Shown here: one piece after another, positions 8,363 through 18,550 of the stretch
How the letters are laid out: every line of letters begins with the position of its first letter
How positions within the stretch are numbered: the first letter of the stretch is position 1
Source of the DNA: Lunatimonas sp.
GTDB taxonomy: Bacteria > Bacteroidota > Bacteroidia > Cytophagales > Cyclobacteriaceae
Assembly (NCBI RefSeq): GCF_020832325.1
Contig: NZ_JAFIEU010000045.1
Span: 62,001-126,000, forward strand
Reading direction: 5' to 3'
Length of the DNA: 64,000 bases
Notes under the pieces: generated by a model
The model's input: the letters and a program-made list of their open reading frames with translations, nothing else
Database searches by the model: none
What the model was told of the DNA's origin: nothing
Translations under genes and position numbers: made by a program

Positions 8363-9790
8363 TTATTTATTCTGATTCTTATACTTTTCTATACCATATA
8401 CAAGCAAAAACGCTGCTAAAGAAACCAAAACACCGAAAAAATTTGGATCTAACTGAAAAGGCAGTTTCACATTTGCTACAGACAAACCTGCGGTCACACC
8501 TCCTCCCAGTACCATTGCGGACAAAGCGGCATTGGGAGATCTCATATTCCAAAACAATCCAGCGACGATTGGCACCAAAAGCCCTGACACCATAAACGCA
8601 TAGGAGTAAAGCATCAACTCCAAGACATTGGTCATCTGAAGCGCAATGGCCAGTGCCAACACCCCGATTGCAAGTGTAAAGACCTGACTCAGACGCATCA
8701 CCGCCTTATCTGACATAGTTTTCATCCACCGTCCAAATATATCGGTGGTCAAATTTCCAGATGCAGCCATCAGGCAGGAGTCAGCCGTAGACAATACCGC
8801 CGAAAAATAGGCCGACATCATTAATCCCATAATACCCGCCGGAAGTACCGTACTGAGTAAGATCGGAAGACCCATTTCAGGATCCAAAATTTCCGAATCT
8901 ACAGCAATCATCCCCTGTTCGAAGGCCACTCGGGCCAAAAGCCCCAATGAAACGCCCATAAAAGCCATAATGGGCCATTCGAAGAAACCAGCAATATACC
9001 AGGCTTTCTTTGCGGAAGCCACATCTCTGCTGGCGAAAATCCGCTGATAAAGGGTCATACCTACAAACCAAATGGGCAATATCGTAATTCCCCAGTTTGC
9101 TAGGTCCTGCCATCTCAGGTTACGGAGAGAAAAGAACTCGGCGGGTAAGGTATCTCTGATGACCGACCAGCCTCCTACGTGGAAATAGGACACCGGCAAG
9201 CCAATAAAGATAAACCCCATCAACAAAATAATCCACTGTATGGTATCGGTATAGATTACCGCCTTTAACCCTCCCATGACCGTGTAGACCACCGCTATTA
9301 CACCCATGATCACCAAGGCAACTTGTAGATCCAATTCAGGAAAGGTACCGGAAGCCAGTTTTGCTCCGGCAAGTAACTGCGAAGAAGTAAATCCCAAATA
9401 TCCCACAAAGCAGATAAAAGCGGCCGCGAGACCAACTTTTCGATCATAAAGGTACGTGACTATTTGAGGCAATGTGTAGAAATGCTTAAACTGCGGAGTA
9501 GACCTCACGACGGGAATCAGGTAAACTGCCGCAAGCCAGGCTCCAAGAAGACCTGTAAACAACATCCAGCTGCCGGATAATCCCATGGCGAAACCCAATC
9601 CTCCTAGCCCCACCGAAAATCCACCCCCTACATCAGTGGCAACAACTGAAAGTCCGATGTGCCAACTGCCTATATTTCTTCCCCCAACATAATAATCATC
9701 TTGCCCCTTATTGTTCTTCATGAAGTAGACCCCTACTCCCAACATGGCTACCATATAAACAAGAAAAATAAACAAATCAATTATTGCCAC
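8363..9790 (-). CDS. Sodium:solute symporter (SSS family)
   Basis: A 475-residue inner-membrane protein with about 13 hydrophobic helices, of the SSS family (TC 2.A.21). Family motifs are DYYVGGRNIGSWHIGLSVVATDVGGG near the N-terminus and the later SAYFSAVLSTADSCLMAASGNLTTDIF, which carries the conserved Na+-site serines. The start is GTG at 9790, supported by a Shine-Dalgarno-like sequence just upstream; no ATG gives a full first helix. It is the first gene of the symporter-GNAT-racemase operon, so an amino-acid substrate is plausible but not proven. Confidence 0.9.
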   Translation of the reverse strand: MAIIDLFIFLVYMVAMLGVGVYFMKNNKGQDDYYVGGRNIGSWHIGLSVVATDVGGGFSVGLGGLGFAMGLSGSWMLFTGLLGAWLAAVYLIPVVRSTPQFKHFYTLPQIVTYLYDRKVGLAAAFICFVGYLGFTSSQLLAGAKLASGTFPELDLQVALVIMGVIAVVYTVMGGLKAVIYTDTIQWIILLMGFIFIGLPVSYFHVGGWSVIRDTLPAEFFSLRNLRWQDLANWGITILPIWFVGMTLYQRIFASRDVASAKKAWYIAGFFEWPIMAFMGVSLGLLARVAFEQGMIAVDSEILDPEMGLPILLSTVLPAGIMGLMMSAYFSAVLSTADSCLMAASGNLTTDIFGRWMKTMSDKAVMRLSQVFTLAIGVLALAIALQMTNVLELMLYSYAFMVSGLLVPIVAGLFWNMRSPNAALSAMVLGGGVTAGLSVANVKLPFQLDPNFFGVLVSLAAFLLVYGIEKYKNQNK

Positions 9791-9792
9791 GA

Positions 9793-9804
9793 TTCCTCCT
9801 TCCT
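9793..9804 (-). promoter_or_regulatory. Shine-Dalgarno-like site that fixes a GTG start
   Basis: On the minus strand AGGAAGGAGGAA lies four bases before the GTG at 9790. Strong purine-rich sites of this kind are uncommon in Bacteroidota, where translation usually does not depend on them. Here it supports the GTG as the true start of the symporter. Confidence 0.55.
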
Positions 9805-9901
9805 AATTAGCCAATTCCGTGTTTTATAGCTCTCGATTATACATGCAAACGGGACAGATCTAGTCAGATTTTCGCATTCTACACTCGAATTGTACCAAAC
9901 G

Positions 9902-9931
9902 AAAGAGGCCCCAGTTTCCTGGGGCCTCTTT
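9902..9931 (-). terminator. Terminator of the sdhCAB operon
   Basis: A perfect 13-bp stem (AAAGAGGCCCCAG at 9902-9914, CTGGGGCCTCTTT at 9919-9931) with a four-base loop, 28 bases after the sdhB stop. The T-rich 3' arm and flank on the minus strand fit an intrinsic terminator separating sdhB from the symporter gene. Confidence 0.88.
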
Positions 9932-9958
9932 GTTGGTTGCGATATCGTTTCGACCGAT

Positions 9959-10708
9959 CTATACATTCTCCGTGGTCACGGACGCTGTATAAAACTCCCG
10001 GTTTAACCTAGCTATATTACTCAATTTAATTTCCTTCGGACACTCTGCCGCGCAGGCACCGGTATTGGTGCAAGCACCGAATCCCTCTGCATCCATCTGT
10101 GCGATCATTTTTTCGGCCCGATCCCTTCGCTCCACCTGCCCTTGTGGCAACAAGGCTAACTGGGAAACCTTAGCGGAGACAAATAACATGGCCGACGCAT
10201 TCTTACAAGCTGCTACGCAGGCACCACAACCAATACAGGTAGCTGCATCAAAAGCCTCGTCTGCAATCACCTTGGGAATAGGGATTTCATTGGCATCAGG
10301 AACCCCCCCAGTGTTTACCGAAACGTATCCACCAGCCTGAATAATTCTATCAAACGCTCCTCGGTCAACCACCAAGTCCTTCATAATCGGAAAGGCTTTT
10401 GCTCTCCAAGGCTCAATAGTGATCGTATCACCGTCCTTAAAGGACCTCATGTGTAGCTGACAGGTTGTCGTTTGCTGGGGCCCGTGTGGCCTTCCATTGA
10501 TATAAAGAGAACACATCCCGCAGATACCCTCTCTACAGTCGTGGTCAAAATGCACCGGGTCTTCTCCTTTTTCGGAAAGCTCCTCGTTCAATACATCCAA
10601 CATCTCCAAAAATGACATGTCCTCGGAGATATTGGCAATTTTATAATCTTTAAAACCACCCTTGTCACTGTGGTTTTTTTGTCTCCATATTTTTAGTGTA
10701 AGATTCAT
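9959..10708 (-). CDS. sdhB: Succinate dehydrogenase/fumarate reductase iron-sulfur subunit
   Basis: Carries electrons from the FAD subunit to the quinone site of complex II. It is 249 residues. The [2Fe-2S] cysteines are Cys58, Cys63, Cys66 and Cys83 (CREGICGMC and the TTTC downstream), and the C-terminal domain has [11 protein letters not shown] and [13 protein letters not shown] for the [4Fe-4S] and [3Fe-4S] clusters. It is the last gene of sdhC-sdhA-sdhB, 27 bases after sdhA. A second copy lies at 61976-62707. Confidence 0.96.
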   Translation of the reverse strand: MNLTLKIWRQKNHSDKGGFKDYKIANISEDMSFLEMLDVLNEELSEKGEDPVHFDHDCREGICGMCSLYINGRPHGPQQTTTCQLHMRSFKDGDTITIEPWRAKAFPIMKDLVVDRGAFDRIIQAGGYVSVNTGGVPDANEIPIPKVIADEAFDAATCIGCGACVAACKNASAMLFVSAKVSQLALLPQGQVERRDRAEKMIAQMDAEGFGACTNTGACAAECPKEIKLSNIARLNREFYTASVTTENV

Positions 10709-10735
10709 ACCGTCGTTTTCTTTTGTGGTTTGGTT

Positions 10736-12670
10736 TTACTTGTAGCTTCGCTGGGTAAGCTTGACATTCTCGAATACCAGTGGCTCCTTGTGCAACTGTT
10801 CCTCTTTGCCCTCTCCCTGATATTCCCAAGCCGCTACATAGGCAAAGTTTTCGTCGTCCCGAAGCGCTTCGCCCTCTGGCGTTTGGAATTCTTCTCTAAA
10901 GTGGCCTCCGCAGCTTTCGTCACGGTTCAGCGCATCGTCAATCATCAACTCGCCAAGCTCCAGAAAATCTGCGACCCGATGTGCTTTCTCCAAGGATTGG
11001 TTTAGCTCTTCACCGGTACCCAACACGTTTACGTTTGTCCAAAATTCCGCCTTCAACTCCTTAATCATCGCCTTTGCCTTGGTTAGGCCGTCCGCAGACC
11101 GGGCCATACCGCAGTAGTTCCACATGATCTTGCCCAGCTTCTTATGGTAATAATCTACTGTCTTGGACCCTTTGATAGCTAACAGCTGCTGTATCCTGCC
11201 TTTTACATCTGCTTCGGCTTCTCTGAATGCCGGATGGTCTACAGGTACTTTCTCGTACGACATACCCGCTAAGTAGTCACCAATGGTGTAGGGCACCACA
11301 AAATACCCATCGGCCAGTCCCTGCATCAATGCAGAAGCACCCAATCGGTTTGCTCCGTGATCTGAGAAGTTTGCTTCTCCCAATGCATAAAGCCCTGGCA
11401 CGGTCGTCATCAAGTTGTAGTCTACCCATAGTCCACCCATGGTATAATGTACCGCCGGATAGATCATCATCGGTGTCTTGTAAGGGTTCTCTCCGGTGAT
11501 CTGCTGGTACATGTCAAACAGGTTACCGTATTTGCTTCTCACCAAGTCTTCTCCATCCCGTAGGATTGCGTCCCGAAAATCAAGGAATACGGCTTCGCCG
11601 GTCTCATTTACTCCCCTGCCCTCGTCACATACGTATTTGGCATTTCTGGAGGCCACATCACGAGGCACCAAGTTACCGAAAGATGGGTACTTGGTCTCTA
11701 GATAATAGTCCCTGTCTTCGTCTTTGATATCCTGAGGCTTGATTTGCTTCTTACGTAATTTCTCTGCGGTCTCAACTGTCTTGGGAACCCATACCCTGCC
11801 GTCATTTCTAAGCGATTCGGACATCAGCGTCAGTTTGGACTGATGGTCTCCCGATACCGGGATACAGGTTGGGTGAATTTGGGTGTAGCAGGGATTGCTG
11901 AAATAGGCGCCTTTTTTGTGCGCTCTCCATGCCGCGGTCACGTTGGAACCCATCGCGTTGGTGGACAGGAAAAAAACGTTTCCGTAACCTCCAGTACATA
12001 GAAGCACTGCATGGGCGCTGTGAGACTCTATGGCTCCGGTAATTAAGTTCCGGGTTACGATTCCCCGCGCTTTGCCATCCACCTTCACTACATCCATCAT
12101 TTCTGTACGTGGAAACAACTTTACCTTTCCATTAGCCACCTGTCGGCTGAGCGCCGAATAGGCCCCCAATAAAAGCTGCTGACCGGTTTGACCTCTCGCA
12201 TAAAAGGTTCTGGATACCTGCGCACCACCAAACGAACGGTTTGCCAGTAATCCACCATACTCCCGGGCAAAAGGAACGCCCTGTGCCACACACTGATCGA
12301 TGATATTTACAGAAACTTCCGCCAGCCGGTATACGTTTGCCTCGCGAGAACGGTAGTCACCACCCTTGATCGTATCATAAAATAGCCGGAAGACCGAATC
12401 TCCATCATTTTGATAGTTCTTTGCGGCATTGATTCCACCCTGTGCAGCAATAGAATGTGCCCGTCTGGGGCTATCCTGAAAGCAAAAGGCTTTTACATTG
12501 TATCCCAATTCGGCTAGGGAAGCAGCTGCAGAAGCGCCTGCCAGACCAGTTCCCACGACGATCACGTCATACTTCCGCTTGTTTGCCGGGTTTACCAGCT
12601 TCACATTAAATTTATGTTTAGTCCACTTTTCCGCCAACGGGCCGGAGGGTATTTTAGCATCCAGTATCAT
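10736..12670 (-). CDS. sdhA: Succinate dehydrogenase/fumarate reductase flavoprotein subunit
   Basis: The catalytic subunit of complex II, 644 residues. The FAD-binding GTGLAG is at residues 40-45, and His72 in [11 protein letters not shown] is the residue that carries the covalent FAD in this family. Substrate-site motifs are intact: [21 protein letters not shown] and HGANRLGAS. It belongs to the Bacteroidota/epsilonproteobacterial type with one five-helix membrane subunit, which fits the single sdhC upstream. It starts 40 bases after the sdhC stop. A paralogue with the same active-site motifs lies at 60054-61976. Confidence 0.96.
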   Translation of the reverse strand: MILDAKIPSGPLAEKWTKHKFNVKLVNPANKRKYDVIVVGTGLAGASAAASLAELGYNVKAFCFQDSPRRAHSIAAQGGINAAKNYQNDGDSVFRLFYDTIKGGDYRSREANVYRLAEVSVNIIDQCVAQGVPFAREYGGLLANRSFGGAQVSRTFYARGQTGQQLLLGAYSALSRQVANGKVKLFPRTEMMDVVKVDGKARGIVTRNLITGAIESHSAHAVLLCTGGYGNVFFLSTNAMGSNVTAAWRAHKKGAYFSNPCYTQIHPTCIPVSGDHQSKLTLMSESLRNDGRVWVPKTVETAEKLRKKQIKPQDIKDEDRDYYLETKYPSFGNLVPRDVASRNAKYVCDEGRGVNETGEAVFLDFRDAILRDGEDLVRSKYGNLFDMYQQITGENPYKTPMMIYPAVHYTMGGLWVDYNLMTTVPGLYALGEANFSDHGANRLGASALMQGLADGYFVVPYTIGDYLAGMSYEKVPVDHPAFREAEADVKGRIQQLLAIKGSKTVDYYHKKLGKIMWNYCGMARSADGLTKAKAMIKELKAEFWTNVNVLGTGEELNQSLEKAHRVADFLELGELMIDDALNRDESCGGHFREEFQTPEGEALRDDENFAYVAAWEYQGEGKEEQLHKEPLVFENVKLTQRSYK

Positions 12671-12710
12671 TGATTTTCTGATTTATTTTCGTAATCAATT
12701 TAGATTCTTC

Positions 12711-13394
12711 TTAACTGCCCTGTATAAACATCACCACCGGAATCAGGGCAAATAGCAAGGGGATCAGGATAGAAAACCCGATGCCTACATTTTTGATAAG
12801 TGGCGAATATTTTTTGTGATTTAATCCCAAGGTTTGAAAGGCACTTGCAAAGCCGTGAGACAGGTGAAACGCCAAAAACCCCATACTAACCACATAGAAC
12901 ACTACGTAGATAATGTTAGAGTAGGCGGCTGACACAATGGAATATACATCCTTAAAGGTGCCCTCCTCGTAGGTGGCGGTAGGTAATGCACCAAACTTGA
13001 ACTCATACCAAAAACCCCTTAAATGAACCAACAAAAATATCAAAAGGATGGTACCCAGTAACCCCATGTTCCGGGAAGCCCACGAGGAGTTTGCCGACGC
13101 GTCGGATACTGCGTAACCCACAGGGCGGGCCGCCTTATTGTGCCGGGTAAGCGCAACCGAATAAGCCACATGGAGCGCGATGAATACAAAATTAAATATG
13201 GACACCACTCTGATGAGTGGATTCGTGGCCATGCTTTCCGCATACATGTTAAATAGACGTCCCCCGTCATTGGCCAAGAGCTGCAGGTTCCCTGCAAGGT
13301 GCACCACTAAAAATAAGATAAGAAATAATCCGGTCAGGGCCATGATCAATTTTCTGCCCAACGTACTGTTTAAGGTTTTTGTTACCCAACTCAT
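12711..13394 (-). CDS. sdhC: Succinate dehydrogenase cytochrome b subunit
   Basis: The membrane anchor of complex II, 227 residues with five hydrophobic helices and several helix histidines (for example LVVHLAGNLQLL and LVHLRGFWYEF) that can hold b hemes. I chose ATG 13394 (MSWVTKTLNSTLGRKLIMALTG) over the upstream TTG at 13433, whose extra residues are charged and precede the conserved start. It is the first gene of sdhCAB, and a good TTG/TAnnTTTG promoter lies about 43 bases upstream. Quinone reduction, and possibly proton coupling, happen here. Confidence 0.93.
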   Translation of the reverse strand: MSWVTKTLNSTLGRKLIMALTGLFLILFLVVHLAGNLQLLANDGGRLFNMYAESMATNPLIRVVSIFNFVFIALHVAYSVALTRHNKAARPVGYAVSDASANSSWASRNMGLLGTILLIFLLVHLRGFWYEFKFGALPTATYEEGTFKDVYSIVSAAYSNIIYVVFYVVSMGFLAFHLSHGFASAFQTLGLNHKKYSPLIKNVGIGFSILIPLLFALIPVVMFIQGS

Positions 13395-13946
13395 ATGGTT
13401 TCTATTGTCTAGTTTTGATGGTTTTTTACTCAAACGCCAAATTTACGTTTGGATTCGGTACCAAACAATCAATAACAAAACGCACCTTCTTATTTTAAAA
13501 CATTCTAAATAGATATTAAAACAAACTTTCATCGTATCCCTACGCATACTTCCATAACCAATCAATCCGTTTTATTGTTTGAATCAAAGAGTATAGAGAG
13601 AATACCACCTAGGTGGGCAAAAAAACCTCGATAACCAACTAAATATGAATCCTTTAAATATAAATCATCCTGAGCGATTTAATTTGATTCCGGGATTTGT
13701 TGCATTCGTTACCGAAAATGCGCCGAGTGTTTAACAGGAGGAGGGAAAAAAAACTGTTATTATTGACTTTAATTTGATATAATGGCAGACAATCTCTTAA
13801 CTTAGAGTAACCATAGCAATTTTAAAAACGTTTCTAAGGGTCGAGTCGGTTCGAATAGGAGCACCGGCATACGCTAGAAGCAAAAATAGAAAGCCTTACC
13901 AATTTCGGATATGGATTTGTCCGTCTCGTTGAACTTACATAATCAA
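13395..13946. other. Intergenic region between sdhC and the T9SS cargo gene
   Basis: About 550 bases without a supported gene. It holds the sdhC promoter at its left end and a perfect 12-bp palindrome at 13605-13616. The rest is AT-rich. I see no cloverleaf or other RNA structure. Confidence 0.6.
13438..13468 (-). promoter_or_regulatory. Promoter of sdhCAB
   Basis: On the minus strand the -7 box TAAATTTG (13438-13445) is a perfect TAnnTTTG match, and a -33 TTG (13466-13468) lies 20 bases upstream, within the normal spacing for Bacteroidota. Confidence 0.65.
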
Positions 13947-16724
13947 ATGAGGTATAACTACTTACTTTTGGGTATTACCCTGATCCTGAGCTTGGCATAT
14001 ACAAATTCGTTCGCCACCCACATTCGGGCAGGAGAAATCATAGCCGAGCGAGTTTCTGTACAAACTCTCACGTATCGGATCACCGTGGTTGGATATACGG
14101 ATACCCGATCGTCGGTCGAATTCGGTCCCGGTGTAATAAATTTCGGTGACGGCAGGGAAGAGCGGCTTAATACCGAAAGCGATTTTGTGCAGACAGAGAC
14201 GCTGGGTGACAATATCCAAAAAAACGTATTTGTCATCACGCATACCTATCAAGGGCCGGGAAATTATACCATTCGTTTTTTGGAGTTTAACCGAAATGCG
14301 GGTACACTCAATATGGACCAATCGGTAGATACGCCTTTCTATTTGGAAACATTGATCCGTATCGATCCATTTTTAGGAGTAAACAATTCGCCGGTACTCA
14401 CCATTGCCCCAGTGGATAATGGCGCAGTAAACCAAACGTACATTCACAATCCCGGTGCGTATGATCCAGATGGAGACTCGCTTGTATACGTAATGGACAT
14501 CCCAAAGCAGGCATTTCAGCGCCCGGTAAACAACTACCGAAGCCCCGCTTCTGGCGAGTTTTCTTTTACCCGTCAGGACGGTTCCACACCACCGGTATTG
14601 GAGCTGGATCCCGTCACCGGAGACCTGATATGGGACGCGCCGGGGATTGCCGGTCAGTACAATATTGCATTCCGTATCGAGGAATGGCGTTTGGTGGCTG
14701 GTGAGTGGGTGCGTATTGGATACGTGCTAAGGGACATGCAGATCATCATCGAGAACACCGACAACCAACGGCCAGAGCTCATCATGCCAGATGATATCTG
14801 TGTGGAAGCCGGCACCAACATCACAGAAATTATTCAGGGATTTGACCCGGATGGGGACCCTATAAAGATCGAGATTTTTGGAGACCCGATAGAGATCACC
14901 TCGTCTCCGGCAAGCTACGCACCAGTTTCTGTATTCCAGCCTTCACCGGGCATTATTAATTTCCAATGGCAAACGGTGTGCAACCACGTTAGAGCCAGGC
15001 AATACCAAGTGCGGGTAAGAATATCGGATCAGCCCTCGTCGGGACCCTCATTGGTCGATATCAAAACTTGGAACATCACCATCGTCGGGCCGCCCCCGAT
15101 AGTAGATGACATCACGCAAGGAGAAGGCAGGTCTGCCAGCCTCTCTTGGGACCCCTACAGTTGTGGGTCTTCGGCACAGACCATGCAAGTATGGAGGCGC
15201 ATCAACAGCGACCCCTATGAACCAGACTCCTGTGAAGTGGGAATTCGTCCTGGTTACGATCTAGTGGGAACCACGGACATGGGAACCTTCAACTTTCAAG
15301 ATACCAACGATGCGATGGGCTTGAGTCCAGGGAACACGTACTGTTACCGACTGGTGGCGAGCTACCCATCACCCCGTGGAGGGTTGAGTATCGTTTCTGA
15401 AGAAATATGTATCACCATCGATGTAGATGTGCCCATCATCACCAATGTAAGTGTGGAAAATACCGACTCAGACGATGGAGAAATATTGGTACGTTGGACC
15501 CCCCCCTACGATATTGACCAAGAACAGTTTCCCGGACCGTATCAATACCGTCTCATCCGAAACCAAGGGTTTATGGGTATGCAAAACTCCGTAAGTGTGA
15601 CGACTACCTCCGACACGGTATTTGTAGATACCGGTTTGAACACGGAGAATTTGGTACACAATTATCAAGTAGTGCTTATTTCGCAGGGGGAAGAGGTTGA
15701 TCAATCCAGCATGGCTTCCTCTGTTCGAGTAGAACCTACCATCATCAACGAAGCCATTGAATTGACCTGGAACTTCACCGTTCCATGGAACAACGAAATT
15801 TCCGAATTCCCGCACCTAATCTATCGGAACCGCACCGACCTAGACGCGAATGACACCGAAAATTTTTCGCTGATCGGAGAGGTGGATGTAACCTCATCGG
15901 GGTTTGTTTTTCTGGATGATGGCAGCCACAACGGCGTCACCCTAGACACAGAAAAAGAATACTGTTATTACATAGTCACCAACGGTGCGTACAATTTGGA
16001 CATTCTGGAGTACCCACTCATGAACAAGTCGCAGATTGTGTGTGCGAGACCGGATGACGACAGGCTGCCCTGCCCACCCGTACTCACCTATGAAGGTCCA
16101 GAGTGCCAAGAATTCCTTTCAGACAAACCCTGCAATTTCAATGATTTCTATCATGACCTTAGTTGGGTCCCTGATTTTTCGGGCAACTGTGACACCGAGC
16201 TGAATGGATACCGGCTGTATTTCTCACCCTCCGGGGATGAAGGAACCTTCACCTTGATACGAACGTTGGCGGTGGTAGAAAATAGTACCCGGATATCTGG
16301 ATTGATGGATCTTAAAGGGTGTTACTATATCACAGCCGTTGATCGGTCTGGCAATGAAAGTGATCCTTCCAACATCGTCTGCATCGACAATTGCCCCAAT
16401 TACGAGCTACCGAACGTGTTTACTCCCAACGGAGACAATATCAACGACACATTCCAAGCGTTTGATAATCCATTCCCAAGGTGTCCGCGATTTGTAGATG
16501 CCGTGGAAATAAAAATCTACAACCGATGGGGGGTCCTTGTACATTCCTACAATAGCCTTTCATCTACCGAAAATAACATCTACATAAACTGGGACGGAAA
16601 AGACAGTGATGGGAGGGACCTTCCTTCAGGCACCTACTTCTACTCCGGCACGGTATTGTTTAACGTACTTGACCCTGCCCAGCGAGAAAGAAAGCTGAAG
16701 GGTACCATTCAACTGATGAAATAG
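13947..16724 (+). CDS. Large secreted protein with C-terminal T9SS type B sorting domain (gliding/CHU_C family)
   Basis: A 925-residue exported protein. ATG 13947 gives a signal peptide (MRYNYLLLGITLILSLAYTNSFA); the upstream in-frame ATG at 13911 would add 12 residues before it. The N-terminal part has PKD/cadherin-like motifs (GAYDPDGDSLVYV, QGFDPDGDPIKIEI), the middle has fibronectin-III-like segments with paired cysteines, and the last ~95 residues are the CHU_C domain: NVFTPNGDNINDTF, IYNRWG, INWDGKDSDGRDLPSGTYFY and LKGTIQLMK. The protein is therefore probably exported by the type IX system and held at or released from the cell surface; adhesion or gliding are likely roles. A strong terminator follows. 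Confidence 0.9.
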   Translation: MRYNYLLLGITLILSLAYTNSFATHIRAGEIIAERVSVQTLTYRITVVGYTDTRSSVEFGPGVINFGDGREERLNTESDFVQTETLGDNIQKNVFVITHTYQGPGNYTIRFLEFNRNAGTLNMDQSVDTPFYLETLIRIDPFLGVNNSPVLTIAPVDNGAVNQTYIHNPGAYDPDGDSLVYVMDIPKQAFQRPVNNYRSPASGEFSFTRQDGSTPPVLELDPVTGDLIWDAPGIAGQYNIAFRIEEWRLVAGEWVRIGYVLRDMQIIIENTDNQRPELIMPDDICVEAGTNITEIIQGFDPDGDPIKIEIFGDPIEITSSPASYAPVSVFQPSPGIINFQWQTVCNHVRARQYQVRVRISDQPSSGPSLVDIKTWNITIVGPPPIVDDITQGEGRSASLSWDPYSCGSSAQTMQVWRRINSDPYEPDSCEVGIRPGYDLVGTTDMGTFNFQDTNDAMGLSPGNTYCYRLVASYPSPRGGLSIVSEEICITIDVDVPIITNVSVENTDSDDGEILVRWTPPYDIDQEQFPGPYQYRLIRNQGFMGMQNSVSVTTTSDTVFVDTGLNTENLVHNYQVVLISQGEEVDQSSMASSVRVEPTIINEAIELTWNFTVPWNNEISEFPHLIYRNRTDLDANDTENFSLIGEVDVTSSGFVFLDDGSHNGVTLDTEKEYCYYIVTNGAYNLDILEYPLMNKSQIVCARPDDDRLPCPPVLTYEGPECQEFLSDKPCNFNDFYHDLSWVPDFSGNCDTELNGYRLYFSPSGDEGTFTLIRTLAVVENSTRISGLMDLKGCYYITAVDRSGNESDPSNIVCIDNCPNYELPNVFTPNGDNINDTFQAFDNPFPRCPRFVDAVEIKIYNRWGVLVHSYNSLSSTENNIYINWDGKDSDGRDLPSGTYFYSGTVLFNVLDPAQRERKLKGTIQLMK

Positions 16725-16729
16725 GTAAG

Positions 16730-16759
16730 CGGGCGGAAGGTTAATCTTCCGCCCGTTTT
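16730..16759 (+). terminator. Intrinsic terminator after the T9SS cargo gene
   Basis: CGGGCGGAAG (16730-16739) pairs perfectly with CTTCCGCCCG (16746-16755), loop GTTAAT region, followed by TTTT. It begins six bases after the stop codon. Confidence 0.9.
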
Positions 16760-16918
16760 ACCATTACCTTCTGAGAAGCAACCTTTTAGTCATACACCAA
16801 TTTTTAGAGCTATTTCCGTTCAGATCATATTCTTCGGTCAATTCCGCACTTTTAGTTATCTTCACCATATCTTACTACTTATCATCATTTGCATACTCAT
16901 TAAAACTCTTGCTATTTT

Positions 16919-17545
16919 ATGAAAGCACACGACAAGAAAAGCCAATCTAGCCTAACCCCACAGGACGCCCTCGACTACCTAAAAGAAGGTAATAACCGAT
17001 TCATCAATAACCTCCGGGCGAATCGAAACCTACTACAGATGGTCAATGAAACCTCTGACGGACAGTGGCCTTTTGCGGTAATACTGAGTTGTATCGATTC
17101 ACGAACAGCTACTGAGTTAATTTTTGATCAAGGATTGGGTGACGTATTCAGCGTGAGAGTAGCGGGCAATGTGGTAAACGAAGATGTTCTCGGAAGCATG
17201 GAGTATGCCGTAAAATATGCTGGCTCAAAATTGGTCGTCGTATTGGGACACACCAAATGTGGTGCGGTAACCGCCGCTTGCAGCAAAGTGAAAGATGGGA
17301 ACATCACGGCCCTAATGCACAAAATAAAACCGGCAATCGATAAAGAAACGAGTATAAAGGAAGATAGGGATGGAAAAAACAGTGCTTTTGTGGAAAAAGT
17401 AGCCACACTTAACGTCCTGCATGCCATCGAGGAAATCCGCGAGCGAAGTGAGATTATTGCAGGGATGGAACGAGAAGGCAAAATCATGATCACTGGCGGC
17501 GTCTATGACGTAGAAACCGGCTTGGTAGACTTCTTTGAAGATTAG
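16919..17545 (+). CDS. Beta-class carbonic anhydrase
   Basis: Interconverts CO2 and bicarbonate. It is 208 residues, normal for beta-type enzymes. The zinc ligands are Cys58, His111 and Cys114 (SCIDSR and GHTKCGA), with the Asp60-Arg62 dyad conserved. No signal peptide is seen, so it is cytosolic. It is a single gene, probably supplying bicarbonate for carboxylation; the next gene, fabD, starts after about 110 bases with its own promoter. Confidence 0.94.
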   Translation: MKAHDKKSQSSLTPQDALDYLKEGNNRFINNLRANRNLLQMVNETSDGQWPFAVILSCIDSRTATELIFDQGLGDVFSVRVAGNVVNEDVLGSMEYAVKYAGSKLVVVLGHTKCGAVTAACSKVKDGNITALMHKIKPAIDKETSIKEDRDGKNSAFVEKVATLNVLHAIEEIRERSEIIAGMEREGKIMITGGVYDVETGLVDFFED

Positions 17546-17615
17546 ATATTCCTGTGACTGTCTATCAAAATCGGTAGTTTCACCTTAAAAAGGTCCCGTT
17601 TACTGCTTTTTTCAG

Positions 17616-17623
17616 TAAATTTG
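17616..17623 (+). promoter_or_regulatory. -7 promoter box of fabD
   Basis: TAAATTTG is a perfect TAnnTTTG match 30 bases before the fabD ATG at 17654. No clear TTG lies at the -33 distance, so only the -7 half is called. Confidence 0.5.
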
Positions 17624-17653
17624 TCGGCTTATTTTCCAAACAAACCATCCAGT

Positions 17654-18529
17654 ATGAAAGCATTTGTTTTTCCGGGCCAAGGAGCCCAATTTCCCGGCAT
17701 GGGTAAAGACCTCTATGCACAAAATCCGAAAGCCAAAGAGCTGTTTGAGCAGGCCAATGAAATTTTGGGATTCAAAATAACAGACATCCTATTTGAAGGA
17801 AGCGACGAAGCCCTTAAGCAGACAAATGTAACCCAGCCCGCGATTTTCATTCATTCGGTGATTCTGGCCAAAACAGCAGAGGAGTTTCAGCCGGATATGG
17901 TTGCCGGCCATTCACTGGGAGAGTTTTCGGCGTTAGTGGCCAATGCAGTTCTTTCGTTTGAAGATGGACTCCGTTTGGTACACCAACGTGCCCTTGCCAT
18001 GCAAGAGGCCTGCGAGATTAATCCATCCACCATGGCCGCTATTTTGGGCCTTGCCGACGATGTAGTAGAGGAAATCTGTGCCTCCATTACCACAGACATC
18101 GTAGTTCCTGCAAACTACAATTGTCCGGGCCAACTGGTGATATCCGGCACAAAACAAGGAGTGGATCTCGCCTGCAATAAAATGCTGGAAGCTGGGGCAA
18201 AACGGGCAGTACTGCTTCCCGTAGGCGGCGCATTTCACTCTCCATTAATGGAACCTGCTAGGGTAAAACTACAAAAGGCCATCGAAAACACCCCATTCAC
18301 ATCCCCTTCCTGCCCGGTGTACCAGAACGTAAGTACCACCGGTGTTACAGACGTGGAAGCCATCAAAGCAAACCTCATAGCACAATTGACGGCCCCCGTT
18401 AAGTGGACCCAATCCGTAGAACAAATGGTGAAAGATGGCGCTACCCATTTTGTGGAGTGTGGGCCGGGAAAGGTCCTACAAGGATTGGTCAAAAAAATTC
18501 ACCGAAGCGCTGAGGTATCCGGACTATAA
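17654..18529 (+). CDS. fabD: Malonyl-CoA:ACP transacylase
   Basis: Moves malonyl from CoA to acyl carrier protein for fatty acid synthesis. It is 291 residues; ATG 17654 gives the family start MKAFVFPGQGAQFPGMG, whereas the TTG at 17621 lies inside the promoter box. The nucleophile is Ser87 in GHSLGEF and the catalytic His195 is in GGAFHSPLM. It stands alone, apart from other fab genes, and converges with folK 21 bases downstream. Confidence 0.95.
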   Translation: MKAFVFPGQGAQFPGMGKDLYAQNPKAKELFEQANEILGFKITDILFEGSDEALKQTNVTQPAIFIHSVILAKTAEEFQPDMVAGHSLGEFSALVANAVLSFEDGLRLVHQRALAMQEACEINPSTMAAILGLADDVVEEICASITTDIVVPANYNCPGQLVISGTKQGVDLACNKMLEAGAKRAVLLPVGGAFHSPLMEPARVKLQKAIENTPFTSPSCPVYQNVSTTGVTDVEAIKANLIAQLTAPVKWTQSVEQMVKDGATHFVECGPGKVLQGLVKKIHRSAEVSGL

Positions 18530-18550
18530 CTATCCGGCAGAATCAAGAAG

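Noticed and set aside
13605-13616. The CCACCTAGGTGG palindrome as a terminator
   Set aside because: It has no loop and lies more than 200 bases from any gene end; it is kept only as a possible operator.
13840-13870. A GGTTCGAAT sequence that resembles a tRNA T loop
   Set aside because: No matching acceptor stem, anticodon arm or D arm could be folded around it.
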